Positions 1 through 6,684 of a stretch of DNA of 12,371 nucleotides are shown here, in pieces; within the stretch, counting starts at the first letter, position 1; each line of letters opens with the position of its first letter. The translations under genes and the position numbers were made by a program. The notes under the pieces are model-generated. The model did no database searches and was not told where the DNA came from. It was given only the letters and a program-made list of their open reading frames with translations. Source of the stretch: Nitrospiraceae bacterium (GTDB lineage Bacteria > Nitrospirota > Nitrospiria > Nitrospirales > UBA8639); the NCBI GenBank assembly GCA_003523945.1, contig DOFS01000600.1:1-12371 (forward strand), in the 5' to 3' direction.

Positions 1-108
1 ATCCGACCCTTGGGATGCCCCAAGGGAAAGCGTCAGATCTCCGATTCGCTCCAGATGAACTTCCTCATCGGAAGGAGGAGAAGATTTTGAAGAATGGGGA
101 GATTCCAT
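1..108 (-). CDS. Possible 5' end of a divergent gene of unknown function (partial)
   Basis: An open frame of 36 codons starts at an ATG (106-108) and runs off the left edge without a stop. A GAGGA motif lies about 10 bases upstream of the ATG on the minus strand, a good ribosome-binding distance. The N-terminus is Ser/Pro-rich (MESPHSSKSSPPSDEE) and is followed by HLERIGDLTLSLG, which may begin a folded domain. I do not recognise the family. The opposite strand also has an open frame from the left edge to a TAA near 155, so the coding strand is not certain. The RBS-plus-ATG arrangement favours the minus strand, which would make this gene divergent from thiD. Confidence 0.35.
   Translation of the reverse strand, partial: MESPHSSKSSPPSDEEVHLERIGDLTLSLGASQGSD
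7..26. repeat. Perfect 8-bp inverted repeat (hairpin)
   Basis: CCCTTGGG at 7-14 pairs perfectly with CCCAAGGG at 19-26 around a 4-base loop. No T-run follows on either visible side, so it is not a standard intrinsic terminator. It lies inside the possible minus-strand partial gene and may be chance coding sequence. Confidence 0.4.
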
Positions 109-363
109 ACAGTATCTGTCCTCGAGTAGCCCGCAAAGACCGGACTCTCAAGGAATAACTCTATGATCAAACACCATGAAATATTTTTGTGGTAATGTCA
201 AGAAAAATACGGAAAAACACCTCCCCCGTGACGTAAGTTGGAACAGGGAGATTGCAGAGAACGATATCGATGCTTCATCTCTGGATCATCGGAATATGAC
301 ATGCTACACTCACCGTTCGTCCACAATCCATTCGATGACATATAAGAATCATCCCTATCCGGT
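109..363. other. Intergenic region upstream of thiD
   Basis: No recognisable gene is seen. Short open frames on both strands here have unlikely compositions and no good ribosome-binding site. I looked for a TPP riboswitch, which often precedes thiamin genes, and found none of its conserved core. A TATAAG hexamer at 341-346 lies close to the thiD start but has no convincing -35 partner, so the promoter is not assigned. Confidence 0.4.
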
Positions 364-1155
364 ATGAAAAAACCTGTTCTCACCATCGCCGGCTCTGATT
401 GCAGTGGAGGAGCCGGCATTCAGGCCGATCTTAAGGCCATGTCCGCAAATGGCGTGTTCGGAATGTCGGTGCTGACATCTATTACCGCACAGAATACGTG
501 CGGCGTCTCTGCCGTTTTTCATCTGCCTCCTTCGATTATTGAGGCGCAACTGGATGCGCTCTTCTCCGATATTCCCATCACGGTGGCTAAAACCGGTATG
601 CTGGCAACATCCGAGATCATCACCACGGTCAGTCGGAATCTGGCCAAGCACCATCTTGAGCATCTGGTTGTCGACCCGGTCATGGTCGCCAAAGGAGGAC
701 ATCCGCTGCTGGAAGAGAACGCCATGGCAACACTGAAAACCGAATTGCTTCCCCAGGCTTCTCTTCTCACCCCGAATATTGACGAAGCCGAAATGTTATC
801 CGGCCTCTCCATTAAGACCCTGGCCAATGCCAGAGAGGCCGCGAAAGTCATTTATCAATACGGCTGCCATCATGTCCTGATCAAGGGCGGCCACCTGATG
901 GAACAGCCGGGAACCGACCTCCTGTATGACGGCCGGTTTTTTCGGATGTTTAAGGGCGAATTCATTCAGACGAATACGACTCATGGAACCGGCTGTACCC
1001 TGGCCTCTGCCATTGCGGCCAACCTGGCCAAAGGGAAATCCATTCCTGACGCGATTGAAGCCGCCAAACACTATACCACCGAAGCCATTCGTCACGGTCT
1101 CTCCCTTGGCAAGGGGAATGGCCCGACCGACCACTTCTATTTTCTTCAATCATAG
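364..1155 (+). CDS. thiD: Hydroxymethylpyrimidine/phosphomethylpyrimidine kinase (ThiD)
   Basis: This cytosolic kinase phosphorylates 4-amino-5-hydroxymethyl-2-methylpyrimidine and then its monophosphate to HMP-PP, the pyrimidine half of thiamin phosphate. The 263-residue length is normal for the ribokinase-fold ThiD family. The N-terminal substrate-binding signature [15 protein letters not shown] is at residues 10-24. The C-terminal anion-hole motif HGTGC is at 207-211, with the conserved Cys211 expected in Thi[12 protein letters not shown] near residue 100 and [10 protein letters not shown] are further family blocks. No strong Shine-Dalgarno precedes the ATG; the start is chosen because the conserved N-terminus begins immediately after it. 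It is the first gene of a tightly packed + strand series. No ThiE domain is fused and no other thiamin genes are nearby. Confidence 0.95.
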   Translation: MKKPVLTIAGSDCSGGAGIQADLKAMSANGVFGMSVLTSITAQNTCGVSAVFHLPPSIIEAQLDALFSDIPITVAKTGMLATSEIITTVSRNLAKHHLEHLVVDPVMVAKGGHPLLEENAMATLKTELLPQASLLTPNIDEAEMLSGLSIKTLANAREAAKVIYQYGCHHVLIKGGHLMEQPGTDLLYDGRFFRMFKGEFIQTNTTHGTGCTLASAIAANLAKGKSIPDAIEAAKHYTTEAIRHGLSLGKGNGPTDHFYFLQS

Positions 1156-1162
1156 CGAACAC

Positions 1163-1972
1163 GTGGAGACTGCATCGCCCACAGAAAGCTGGGACGGGGG
1201 GACTGAAGCTCCTATCAGCTTTACCGGTCCATCCGGCATTGTGACGACAGGGATTTTGGCTCAACCGGTTACCCCCACGAATCGAGCCGTAATCCTTTGT
1301 CATGGATTTCCCTCCGATAAAAACAGTCGAACCAACCGGCGGCTGACGGAACTTCTCATTCCTCAATCCGTCGCGACACTCCGATTCGATTGGTATGGCA
1401 TGGGTGACTCACCAGAACCCCTGGCACACTTCAGCATCAAAAAATGCGAGGAACAACTGGATGCAGCCGTCCGGTTTCTGACCGAAAGGTCTATGAAGGC
1501 TCTCGGACTGGTTGGATCGAGTTTTGGTGGATTCATGGCCATTCTTTCATCCCCCCGGTATCCCCAATTACAGGCCCTGGGCTTGAAATGCCCGGTGGTC
1601 GATTTTTCTGAAGTGCTTCGCCTGGAATTGGGAGCGGACGCCATGGACCGATGGAAACGCACCGACCACATCCCCAACGTCTTCGGAGGCGACCTTCCCA
1701 CACTCTTGCCGTATGCGTTTTTCGAGGAATGCCTCACCTACAACGGCTACCACTCTGCTTCGCGCATTCAAGCCCCCACGGTGCTTGTGCATGGCGATCA
1801 AGACGAAATCATTCCCGCTCATCAGATTGACCGCTTACTGACTTCTCTCAACGTGTTAAAGGATTTTCGGCTCATTCCCGGTGCGAACCATCAATTCGGA
1901 CGGCCTGAAGATTTTCGTTTGATGACCACCCATCTGGCCAAATGGATGCTCGCTCATCTGCCTCTCTCCTGA
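1163..1972 (+). CDS. Alpha/beta-hydrolase family protein (serine hydrolase)
   Basis: A 269-residue single-domain alpha/beta hydrolase, probably a cytosolic esterase, acylaminopeptidase-like or dienelactone-hydrolase-like enzyme; the substrate cannot be told from sequence. Visible elements from the proposed start are the oxyanion-loop motif CHGFPSDK at 46-53, the strand and loop RFDWYGMGDS at 74-83, the nucleophile elbow GSSFGG with Ser120, VHGDQDEIIP with the acid Asp214, and the GANHQF block with the catalytic His243. All three triad members are present. I chose GTG at 1163, 7 bases after the thiD stop. An in-frame ATG at 1118 would overlap thiD by 38 bases, and its purine-rich upstream sequence lies too close to serve as a normal RBS. 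Position directly behind thiD implies co-transcription, not necessarily a thiamin role. Confidence 0.85.
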   Translation: METASPTESWDGGTEAPISFTGPSGIVTTGILAQPVTPTNRAVILCHGFPSDKNSRTNRRLTELLIPQSVATLRFDWYGMGDSPEPLAHFSIKKCEEQLDAAVRFLTERSMKALGLVGSSFGGFMAILSSPRYPQLQALGLKCPVVDFSEVLRLELGADAMDRWKRTDHIPNVFGGDLPTLLPYAFFEECLTYNGYHSASRIQAPTVLVHGDQDEIIPAHQIDRLLTSLNVLKDFRLIPGANHQFGRPEDFRLMTTHLAKWMLAHLPLS

Positions 1973-1990
1973 TGTGGGAAGACCGGTTTC

Positions 1991-2467
1991 ATGTCTGATC
2001 CACCAGCCACCAACAGGAAATTATCCCAAGAGCAACTTGAAGTCTTTCGTGTGTTGTATCCGTTATTTAAAAACGAGGTGCTCCGACGGCGGGAATTCAT
2101 GAGCCGGTTGTCCGCATTCTACGATACGGTATTAATGCTGCTGATCATGACCATAGTGATGTTTTCCACAGGGCACCAGAACTTCACCATGCGCTGGTTG
2201 GGCATTTCCGGGGTGGTCATACTGTCAGGGTTTGTGGCGCATCTGATTCTTGAACAAGCCATTCGACATCGAATGGCAAAACAACAGTTAATTGAGCTCG
2301 AGAGGGAAATAGGGCTATACCAAGAAGGCTGGATTTTTTCCGGGAAATCGGCTTATCCTCAACATTGGCAGACCGACTGGCTCTCAGACCGAAGTGTAGC
2401 GATGTACCTCACCATCCTCACGATCCTCACAGCCCTGGTCATCTGCGCCATGCTTATAAACCCCTAG
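1991..2467 (+). CDS. Hypothetical membrane protein with three predicted transmembrane helices
   Basis: I do not recognise the family. The 158-residue product begins with a charged, probably cytoplasmic segment (residues 1-42) rich in Arg/Lys near KNEVLRRREF. It then has hydrophobic helices at about 43-60 and 69-88, a charged, helix-prone stretch (about 89-112, with IRHRMAKQQLIELERE) and a third hydrophobic helix at about 136-156 close to the C-terminus. No signal peptide, metal motif or enzyme signature is visible. The gene follows the hydrolase stop by 18 bases and has a purine-rich GGGAAGA upstream of its ATG, so it is probably translated as part of the same unit. The positively charged linker suggests a membrane scaffold or small regulatory protein, but this is speculative. 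Confidence 0.8.
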   Translation: MSDPPATNRKLSQEQLEVFRVLYPLFKNEVLRRREFMSRLSAFYDTVLMLLIMTIVMFSTGHQNFTMRWLGISGVVILSGFVAHLILEQAIRHRMAKQQLIELEREIGLYQEGWIFSGKSAYPQHWQTDWLSDRSVAMYLTILTILTALVICAMLINP

Positions 2468-2522
2468 GCTTTACGCTTGGTCATCACACGGAGATTCCCC
2501 ATTCAGCGAAAGGACCGCTCCC

Positions 2523-3041
2523 ATGCTAAAAACCTACCGAGGCATTGCCCCAACCATTGCCACGAGTGCGTTCATTGAAGACACGGCTGTGGTCATCGGC
2601 GATGTGGCCATCGGATCAGAATCGAGTGTCTGGTTCAATGCCGTCATACGCGGAGACGTTCATAGTATCCGCATTGGCCATCGGACTAACATTCAAGACC
2701 TCAGTCTGTTGCACGTCACACATGACACCCACCCCCTGACTCTTGGCGATGACATCACCGTCGGCCATCATGTGGTCCTCCATGGATGTACGATTCATGA
2801 TCGGGTACTGATCGGCATGGGAGCCATTATCATGGATGGCGTTGTGATCGAAGAAGACTGTGTCATTGGCGCTGGAGCCTTAATCACCGGGAATATCCAC
2901 ATCCCCTCGAGGAGTCTGGTCATGGGGTCGCCGGCCAAAGTGAAACGCCTGTTGACGGATGCCGAAGTTCAGTGGATCAAAGAATCCGCCGGGAACTACA
3001 TTCGATACGCGCAACAATATGTCGCAGAACAGAATGAGTAA
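2523..3041 (+). CDS. Gamma-carbonic-anhydrase-like hexapeptide-repeat protein (YrdA/CamH type)
   Basis: A 172-residue left-handed beta-helix protein of the gamma-class carbonic anhydrase superfamily, expected to form cytosolic trimers with zinc or another metal between subunits. Hexapeptide-like repeats run through about residues 15-140 (VVIGDVAIG, VIRGDVHSIRIG, TLGDDITVG, LIGMGAIIMDG, VIGAGALITG). The three family metal-ligand histidines are in place: His64 in LLHVTHD, and His82 and His87 in VGHHVVLHGC. The N-terminal VWFNAVIRGD (36-45) is a hallmark block. It lacks the long acidic loop of archaeal Cam, which fits the shorter YrdA/PaaY/CamH group; many of these have weak or unproven CO2-hydration activity. 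AAGGA sits 8 bases before the ATG. Bicarbonate supply is a plausible role, but activity cannot be read from the sequence. Confidence 0.9.
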   Translation: MLKTYRGIAPTIATSAFIEDTAVVIGDVAIGSESSVWFNAVIRGDVHSIRIGHRTNIQDLSLLHVTHDTHPLTLGDDITVGHHVVLHGCTIHDRVLIGMGAIIMDGVVIEEDCVIGAGALITGNIHIPSRSLVMGSPAKVKRLLTDAEVQWIKESAGNYIRYAQQYVAEQNE

Positions 3042-3131
3042 TGTGGGAATTCCAACAAGCCCCAATCCGGATAGGCCCTGGCTGTTGAAAAATTCCTCTT
3101 CCCAACCACACACTCCGACAAGAACTCTTCC

Positions 3132-3938
3132 TTGAGCTCCTCTCCTCTTCAACGCATTCCACTGGTCATTCTGGGAACCGGCTATACCGGTCGACGGCTC
3201 TATTATCAGGCAGTTGATGCAGGATGGAACGCCTTCACCACAAGCCGAATGCCGGATGTTCATCTCTCAGATATTTCACCTGACCATCGAATTCATTTTG
3301 ACCTGATCCGACCTGAAACCTGGCAATCCATTCCCAGCCCCGCCCATCTCATCTGGTGTTTTCCGGCGACACCATTGAGTTTGGTACAGGCCTTCTTTAC
3401 CACCCGTCCCATAGAGTCCGGCCGAATTCTGGTCATGGGCAGCACATCAGCCTATGGCACAAACTGCGGAGTCGTGACCGAACAGAATCCTGTGAACAGG
3501 GACATTCCCCGGGTTCAGGGAGAAGAATATCTTCGGACACAATTGGGCGCTGTGGTCATTCGACTGGCAGGATTATACGGGCCAGGTCGTCATGTGTTGG
3601 ATTGGATGAGAAGAAGTAAGATTCGTAATACTCCGAAATGGGTCAATCTCTTGCATGTGGAAGATGCCGCAGGCATCTGCTTGCGAGCCCTTGAACAGGG
3701 TCAGAAAGGTGCCACGTATTTGGCAAGCGATGGGATCCCACGGACCTGGTCAGAGATTTTCTCGATCGCATCATCAAAGTGGAGCATCCCTGTCCCCCCC
3801 CCAACACCACCTCGAGAAATGGGCAAACAAATATCCATTCACAAACTCCTCACCGACCTCAACTATACTCTTCGTTTTCCAGACCTTTATCATGCTTTGG
3901 ACGCCATCGAACGGGATTCATCAAATGAGAACAGATGA
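3132..3938 (+). CDS. Atypical SDR (NAD-dependent epimerase/dehydratase-like) protein
   Basis: A 268-residue Rossmann-fold protein resembling the YeeZ/atypical extended SDR group. The nucleotide-binding motif LGTGYTG is at residues 14-20, and the strand ILVMGSTSAYG at 99-109 matches the SDR active-site strand. The usual YxxxK catalytic pair is absent: VQGEEYL occupies the place, as is common in these atypical SDRs, so the reaction is unknown. RLAGLYGPGR (144-153) and NLLHVEDAA (172-180) are typical extended-SDR downstream blocks. The start is a TTG with no clear Shine-Dalgarno. No ATG or GTG lies in frame before the Rossmann motif, and an in-frame TAG lies about 20 codons upstream, so TTG is the best choice. 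A run of nine C (3794-3802) occurs in the coding region. It is the last gene of the + strand series, convergent with the CPBP gene 18 bases away. Confidence 0.8.
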   Translation: MSSSPLQRIPLVILGTGYTGRRLYYQAVDAGWNAFTTSRMPDVHLSDISPDHRIHFDLIRPETWQSIPSPAHLIWCFPATPLSLVQAFFTTRPIESGRILVMGSTSAYGTNCGVVTEQNPVNRDIPRVQGEEYLRTQLGAVVIRLAGLYGPGRHVLDWMRRSKIRNTPKWVNLLHVEDAAGICLRALEQGQKGATYLASDGIPRTWSEIFSIASSKWSIPVPPPTPPREMGKQISIHKLLTDLNYTLRFPDLYHALDAIERDSSNENR

Positions 3939-3956
3939 ATTGATACAGGGGATTTC

Positions 3957-5423
3957 CTAGCGGAAAAATGCCACAAGGGAATACACCACCACCCCGTTAT
4001 TCACGGCATGCGCCAGCATGCCAGGAATCACACTCCCGGTCCGTTCATAGGCCCAGGCCCACAACAACCCGCTCCACAAGACGGTGAGAAACGCAATTAC
4101 CCCATAGCCATGGGCCAAGGCGAAGATCAACCCACTGGCAACCATGGAAAATGGAAAGCGGAATTTAGTTCGGAGAGTCGAAAAGAGAATCCCGCGAAAA
4201 ATAAGTTCCTCGAAGAAGGGAGCCAGAAGCACAAAGTCGATTGTGGTTTTCACCAGTTCTACTTTGGTCCCCCAAATCAGCGGTGGGACAAACCATTCGG
4301 TCCAATGAACGGAAGATTGAAAGGCATCTCCCCCAAGTACAATCAACCAGTCCCCGACAAACCCAAGCGACACCAACACCACCACCAACGGCAGACCGGA
4401 TTTCAATCGTTGCCACACATTCGAACAGCCCACCACCTGCAGTAACGATCGTTGTCTCGGTCGGCACAACAACACCGAGGTCAGGATCACGGCTGGAAGA
4501 TACAGCAAGACAATTCCATAACTTTCAAGGATTCCCAACCCACCAGGCATGACGGCTACCAGCCACATTAACAGGATCGTCAAAGCACCTCCGCGGGCTA
4601 GGACCGCAAAACCCTCCCGGAATGTCCAGGGAACGGGACTTTTTATAAAGTCAGGTTGGCTCTGTGATACCCTGCCTGTCAGGCGGGCAAAACCAAGACG
4701 AAGAAGCAAGACCAGGCCGATCGCCATTACCAAAAGTTCCCCGACCGCCAGCACACGCCATTTCCATAACGATCGGTCGGTTAACTGGTCCCCTTGCGAT
4801 TGAAGATCCGCCTGCAATTCTCGATTGCCGGCCCGATCTGCCAACCGTTGCGCCAATTGGAAATAGAACCAATTCGTGGGGACTTCTTCGGCCAACCTTG
4901 CTTGCAAGAAGCTATAATCGACAGGCAACGCCTCACCATAAACATACCCCACTTCCAGCAATCGACGAAAAAGAGCAGGCGGATTGTGCTCCATATCCCA
5001 ATTCATCACAAACTGGTTTAATCGATCGGTCAACCCTGCTTCTCCATAGAGCACGCCCAAATACAATCTATCCAATGGTGAGGATTGATCATCGACCCTT
5101 TCTTCATACCAGAGTTGGATTTGCTGCAACGTCTCCCCGTCCTGTCCCCCCAAACGGTACATCACTTGCTCAAACGACGAAAGCTCAGGAAGGCGAGATT
5201 CAAAACCCAACATCCGACTGGCAATTCGTTCAAGATCCCGGCTTGCAGGTGAAGCCAGGCGAATATCATCAGACAGAGTCACCGTCCAAAAGAGCAAGCC
5301 CATCCCCGCCGCACACACCATCAAACACACAACGGTCAGCAATGGGGAAAATCGAATTTCTTCTTGAAAGTCCGAGCGAGTTTCGCCCATGTGATCAACC
5401 AAATGCTCTGATTCCATGATCAT
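3957..5423 (-). CDS. CPBP-family intramembrane metalloprotease with a large N-terminal extracytoplasmic domain
   Basis: A 488-residue polytopic membrane protein. The C-terminal part carries the CPBP (Abi/Rce1-like) signature: EELIFR with Glu405, Glu406 and Arg410; FALAH with His438; and HAVNN with His472 and Asn475/476. These residues form the catalytic and metal site in the membrane. A first hydrophobic helix is at about 27-50. A soluble, mostly helical segment of about 170 residues (51-220, e.g. DRLYLGVLYGEAGL, FQLAQRLADRAGN) follows and looks TPR-like; it should lie outside the cytoplasm. More helices follow from about 222. Most CPBP proteins are 200-300 residues, so this one is long. The start could be the second ATG (5417), which has a better-placed GTGAG than the first. 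The substrate is unknown; family roles include prenyl-protein processing, bacteriocin self-immunity and signalling. It is monocistronic in view. Confidence 0.88.
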   Translation of the reverse strand: MIMESEHLVDHMGETRSDFQEEIRFSPLLTVVCLMVCAAGMGLLFWTVTLSDDIRLASPASRDLERIASRMLGFESRLPELSSFEQVMYRLGGQDGETLQQIQLWYEERVDDQSSPLDRLYLGVLYGEAGLTDRLNQFVMNWDMEHNPPALFRRLLEVGYVYGEALPVDYSFLQARLAEEVPTNWFYFQLAQRLADRAGNRELQADLQSQGDQLTDRSLWKWRVLAVGELLVMAIGLVLLLRLGFARLTGRVSQSQPDFIKSPVPWTFREGFAVLARGGALTILLMWLVAVMPGGLGILESYGIVLLYLPAVILTSVLLCRPRQRSLLQVVGCSNVWQRLKSGLPLVVVLVSLGFVGDWLIVLGGDAFQSSVHWTEWFVPPLIWGTKVELVKTTIDFVLLAPFFEELIFRGILFSTLRTKFRFPFSMVASGLIFALAHGYGVIAFLTVLWSGLLWAWAYERTGSVIPGMLAHAVNNGVVVYSLVAFFR

Positions 5424-5471
5424 GGCTCACAGGTACGAGGAAATTTTGGATTCCTAAAAAAACTAGGAAGG

Positions 5472-5500
5472 ATAACACGATCCCCAGGTGCCATGCTCAA
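5472..5500 (-). promoter_or_regulatory. Candidate sigma70-type promoter for the CPBP gene
   Basis: On the minus strand TTGAGC (5495-5500) and TGTTAT (5472-5477) are separated by 17 bases, each matching four of six consensus positions. This would start a transcript near 5465 with a leader of about 40 bases. The match is modest and could be chance. Confidence 0.3.
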
Positions 5501-5676
5501 TATTGGCGCAGCTGGGTAATACGAGCAGAGCCCCCTGCGACGGTCGTTTTGTATTTCCTATGAGATTTATGATGTGGCCTCGGTGGTGCGGCTAATAGAC
5601 CCAGGCTAATGGAGAAAGATATCCAGGAATTTTGGAAAAGAGCCTGTAACGCAACGTTCAATTTCCAACCTCTTCA

Positions 5677-5703
5677 GGCCCCCTCATTAGCAAAGAGGGG
5701 GCC
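5677..5703. repeat. Perfect 9-bp GC-rich inverted repeat (hairpin)
   Basis: GGCCCCCTC (5677-5685) pairs perfectly with GAGGGGGCC (5695-5703) across a 9-base loop. No T-run follows on either strand, so it is not a canonical intrinsic terminator. It stands alone, far from any gene end. It could be part of an unrecognised small RNA, a protein-binding palindrome or a remnant of a repeat. Confidence 0.6.
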
Positions 5704-5888
5704 CTTGGACGGACACTGTAGGCGGCTAGTGGAAAGGGTTACCTCGAAAAGTACGCCGAGTTAGCATGACTCACCGAAAACCGAGAGGCGCCTTGTTTTT
5801 TAACTGTCTACATAACAAACAGAAAAATATTTTGGACATGATGAGAGGCAGGACAAAGAATCCGGCCCATTTGATTCCACAAGAATCG

Positions 5889-6207
5889 TTATGAATTAAG
5901 ATTTGCCCCTAACCATAGTGCGAGGCATAAAGTTAGGACGAGAGTAAAAACAAAAAAGCTCTTATGATTTAAAGGGAACCTTAAAAACCTAGAAATAAAA
6001 AATCCGAACCCCTTGGAATAAAATTAAAATTGGAAGCCCAACACCGGCAATAAAATATCCAGTATAAAGGAAAAAAGAGACCCCACTATCCTTAATAATC
6101 CAATGAAAATTCATTCCAATAATTATGATGTAGAGGGGCAAGCATAGGACAAGGGCACACCAGCCCCAGAGGCTCCCCTTTTGAATCTGAAAAATAAATG
6201 GATTCAA
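5889..6207 (-). pseudogene. Frameshifted small membrane protein gene (three hydrophobic segments)
   Basis: The first frame, from a TTG at 6205-6207, encodes 72 residues with two strongly hydrophobic segments (WCALVLCLPLYIIII and TGYFIAGVGLPILILF) and stops at TAG 5989-5991. Just before the stop is a run of six T (plus-strand A6, 5997-6002). Dropping one T continues the reading into an adjacent frame that stays open to TAA at 5889-5891. That continuation gives RFPLNHKSFF and a third hydrophobic segment (VFTLVLTLCLALWLG). The joined product would be about 105 residues. The start is weak: no ATG in frame, a poor Shine-Dalgarno, and an in-frame TAA eight codons upstream including the start-proximal Lys. 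The sequence is more AT-rich than its neighbours. I do not recognise the family. A decayed gene, a sequencing error or programmed slippage are all possible; decay seems most likely. Confidence 0.5.
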
Positions 6208-6299
6208 TTTCCGGTTCTGTTGTTAATCAACAATTATATCGGCCGATCCACCCCCATAATAAGCACAATGCAAGATGGGAGCTAAGAAACCTAAATGTG

Positions 6300-6520
6300 T
6301 ACTCAACCATTGGTTCGGCCCATTCGGCGTGGCTAAGACGCGGAACCGAACCCAGAGCCAAAGCGGCACTGTTTGAGCGAACCGAGTTGTGCCGCCGCTG
6401 GATTCGGCGAGCATCGCTGGGCATCCCCCGGACCACGCCGAGGGCCACTGGTTTTGGGTCCTTTTGCCGAAACAAAAGGACCTCGGCTGCCGGGACCAAC
6501 CCCGGCATCATGTCTTTCAT
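6300..6520. repeat. GC-rich structured block with four inverted repeats, likely a dispersed repeat element
   Basis: Within a locally AT-rich intergenic region this block is clearly GC-rich. It contains four perfect inverted repeats: GGTTCGG 6312-6318 / CCGAACC 6346-6352; GCGGCAC 6363-6369 / GTGCCGC 6389-6395; GGTCCTTTTG 6457-6466 / CAAAAGGACC 6473-6482 with a 6-base loop; and TGCCGGG 6488-6494 / CCCGGCA 6501-6507 with a 6-base loop. All six frames across it give low-complexity, protein-unlike translations (for instance AKGPKTSGPRRGPGDAQ on the minus strand). From memory, such translations are common as spurious proteins from repetitive intergenic DNA in many genomes. Borders are approximate. 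No transposase or target duplication is visible, so a REP/MITE-like or structural-RNA repeat is inferred. Confidence 0.5.
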
Positions 6521-6684
6521 TCCTTCCTTTGGAAACGACCTGCCGTTCTTGATGATCCCTTCCCAACATCCAACACATACCCCTAACTCAGAATATCCGA
6601 TACAATAAAAGAAAAAGGACTGTAACCCAAGCCTATACTCAACCTGATTCATTTATTACGAGACTGAAGAGGAGGTAAGCATTG
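6521..6684 (+). promoter_or_regulatory. Leader of the malic enzyme gene with a strong Shine-Dalgarno
   Basis: AGGAGGT at 6670-6676 is a near-perfect ribosome-binding site and is 8 bases before GTG 6685, 5 before TTG 6682. Possible -10 hexamers TACAAT (6601-6606) and TATACT (6634-6639) are present, but neither has a good -35 partner, so the promoter is unresolved. No terminator-like or riboswitch-like fold was seen here. Confidence 0.5.

Larger units (their letters stand above)
5424..5888. other. Intergenic stretch without a recognised gene
   Basis: No convincing gene is seen between the CPBP start and the membrane-gene remnant. A plus-strand frame of 51 codons (5609-5764) has no proper ribosome-binding site and no recognisable motif. 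A short inverted repeat (TTCCTA 5451-5456 / TAGGAA 5464-5469) lies in the CPBP leader. The only strong structure is the 9-bp hairpin at 5677-5703, listed separately. No complete tRNA or known ncRNA is evident. Confidence 0.5.

Noticed and set aside
109..363. Possible TPP riboswitch upstream of thiD
   Set aside because: The conserved CTGAGA and ACCTGAT-type core elements are not present.
176..367. 63-codon frame upstream of and overlapping the thiD start
   Set aside because: No ribosome-binding site, no motif, and it ends just inside thiD; composition looks non-coding.
4664..5419. Open frame of about 250 codons on the plus strand opposite the CPBP gene
   Set aside because: It is antisense to a gene with complete catalytic motifs, is rich in Pro/Ser/Arg with no domain, and has no ribosome-binding site; it is a shadow frame.
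5470..5492. TGGCAC on the minus strand resembling a sigma54 -24 element
   Set aside because: The required -12 TTGC element is not at the correct spacing.
5505..5550. tRNA-like D-arm sequence (CAGCTGGGTA followed by GAGC)
   Set aside because: No acceptor stem, anticodon stem or T-arm (GGTTCGA) can be built around it, so it is not a tRNA and evidence for a remnant is too thin.
5609..5764. 51-codon plus-strand frame beginning MEKDIQEFWKRAC
   Set aside because: Lacks a proper Shine-Dalgarno, contains the 9-bp hairpin within it, and no family is recognised; not enough to call a gene.
6227..6652. Minus-strand open frame of 141 codons across the repeat block
   Set aside because: It spans AT-rich flank and GC-rich repeat with an abrupt compositional change, has low-complexity Arg/Pro/Gly content in the repeat part, and no recognisable domain; it is most likely a spurious frame from repetitive DNA.
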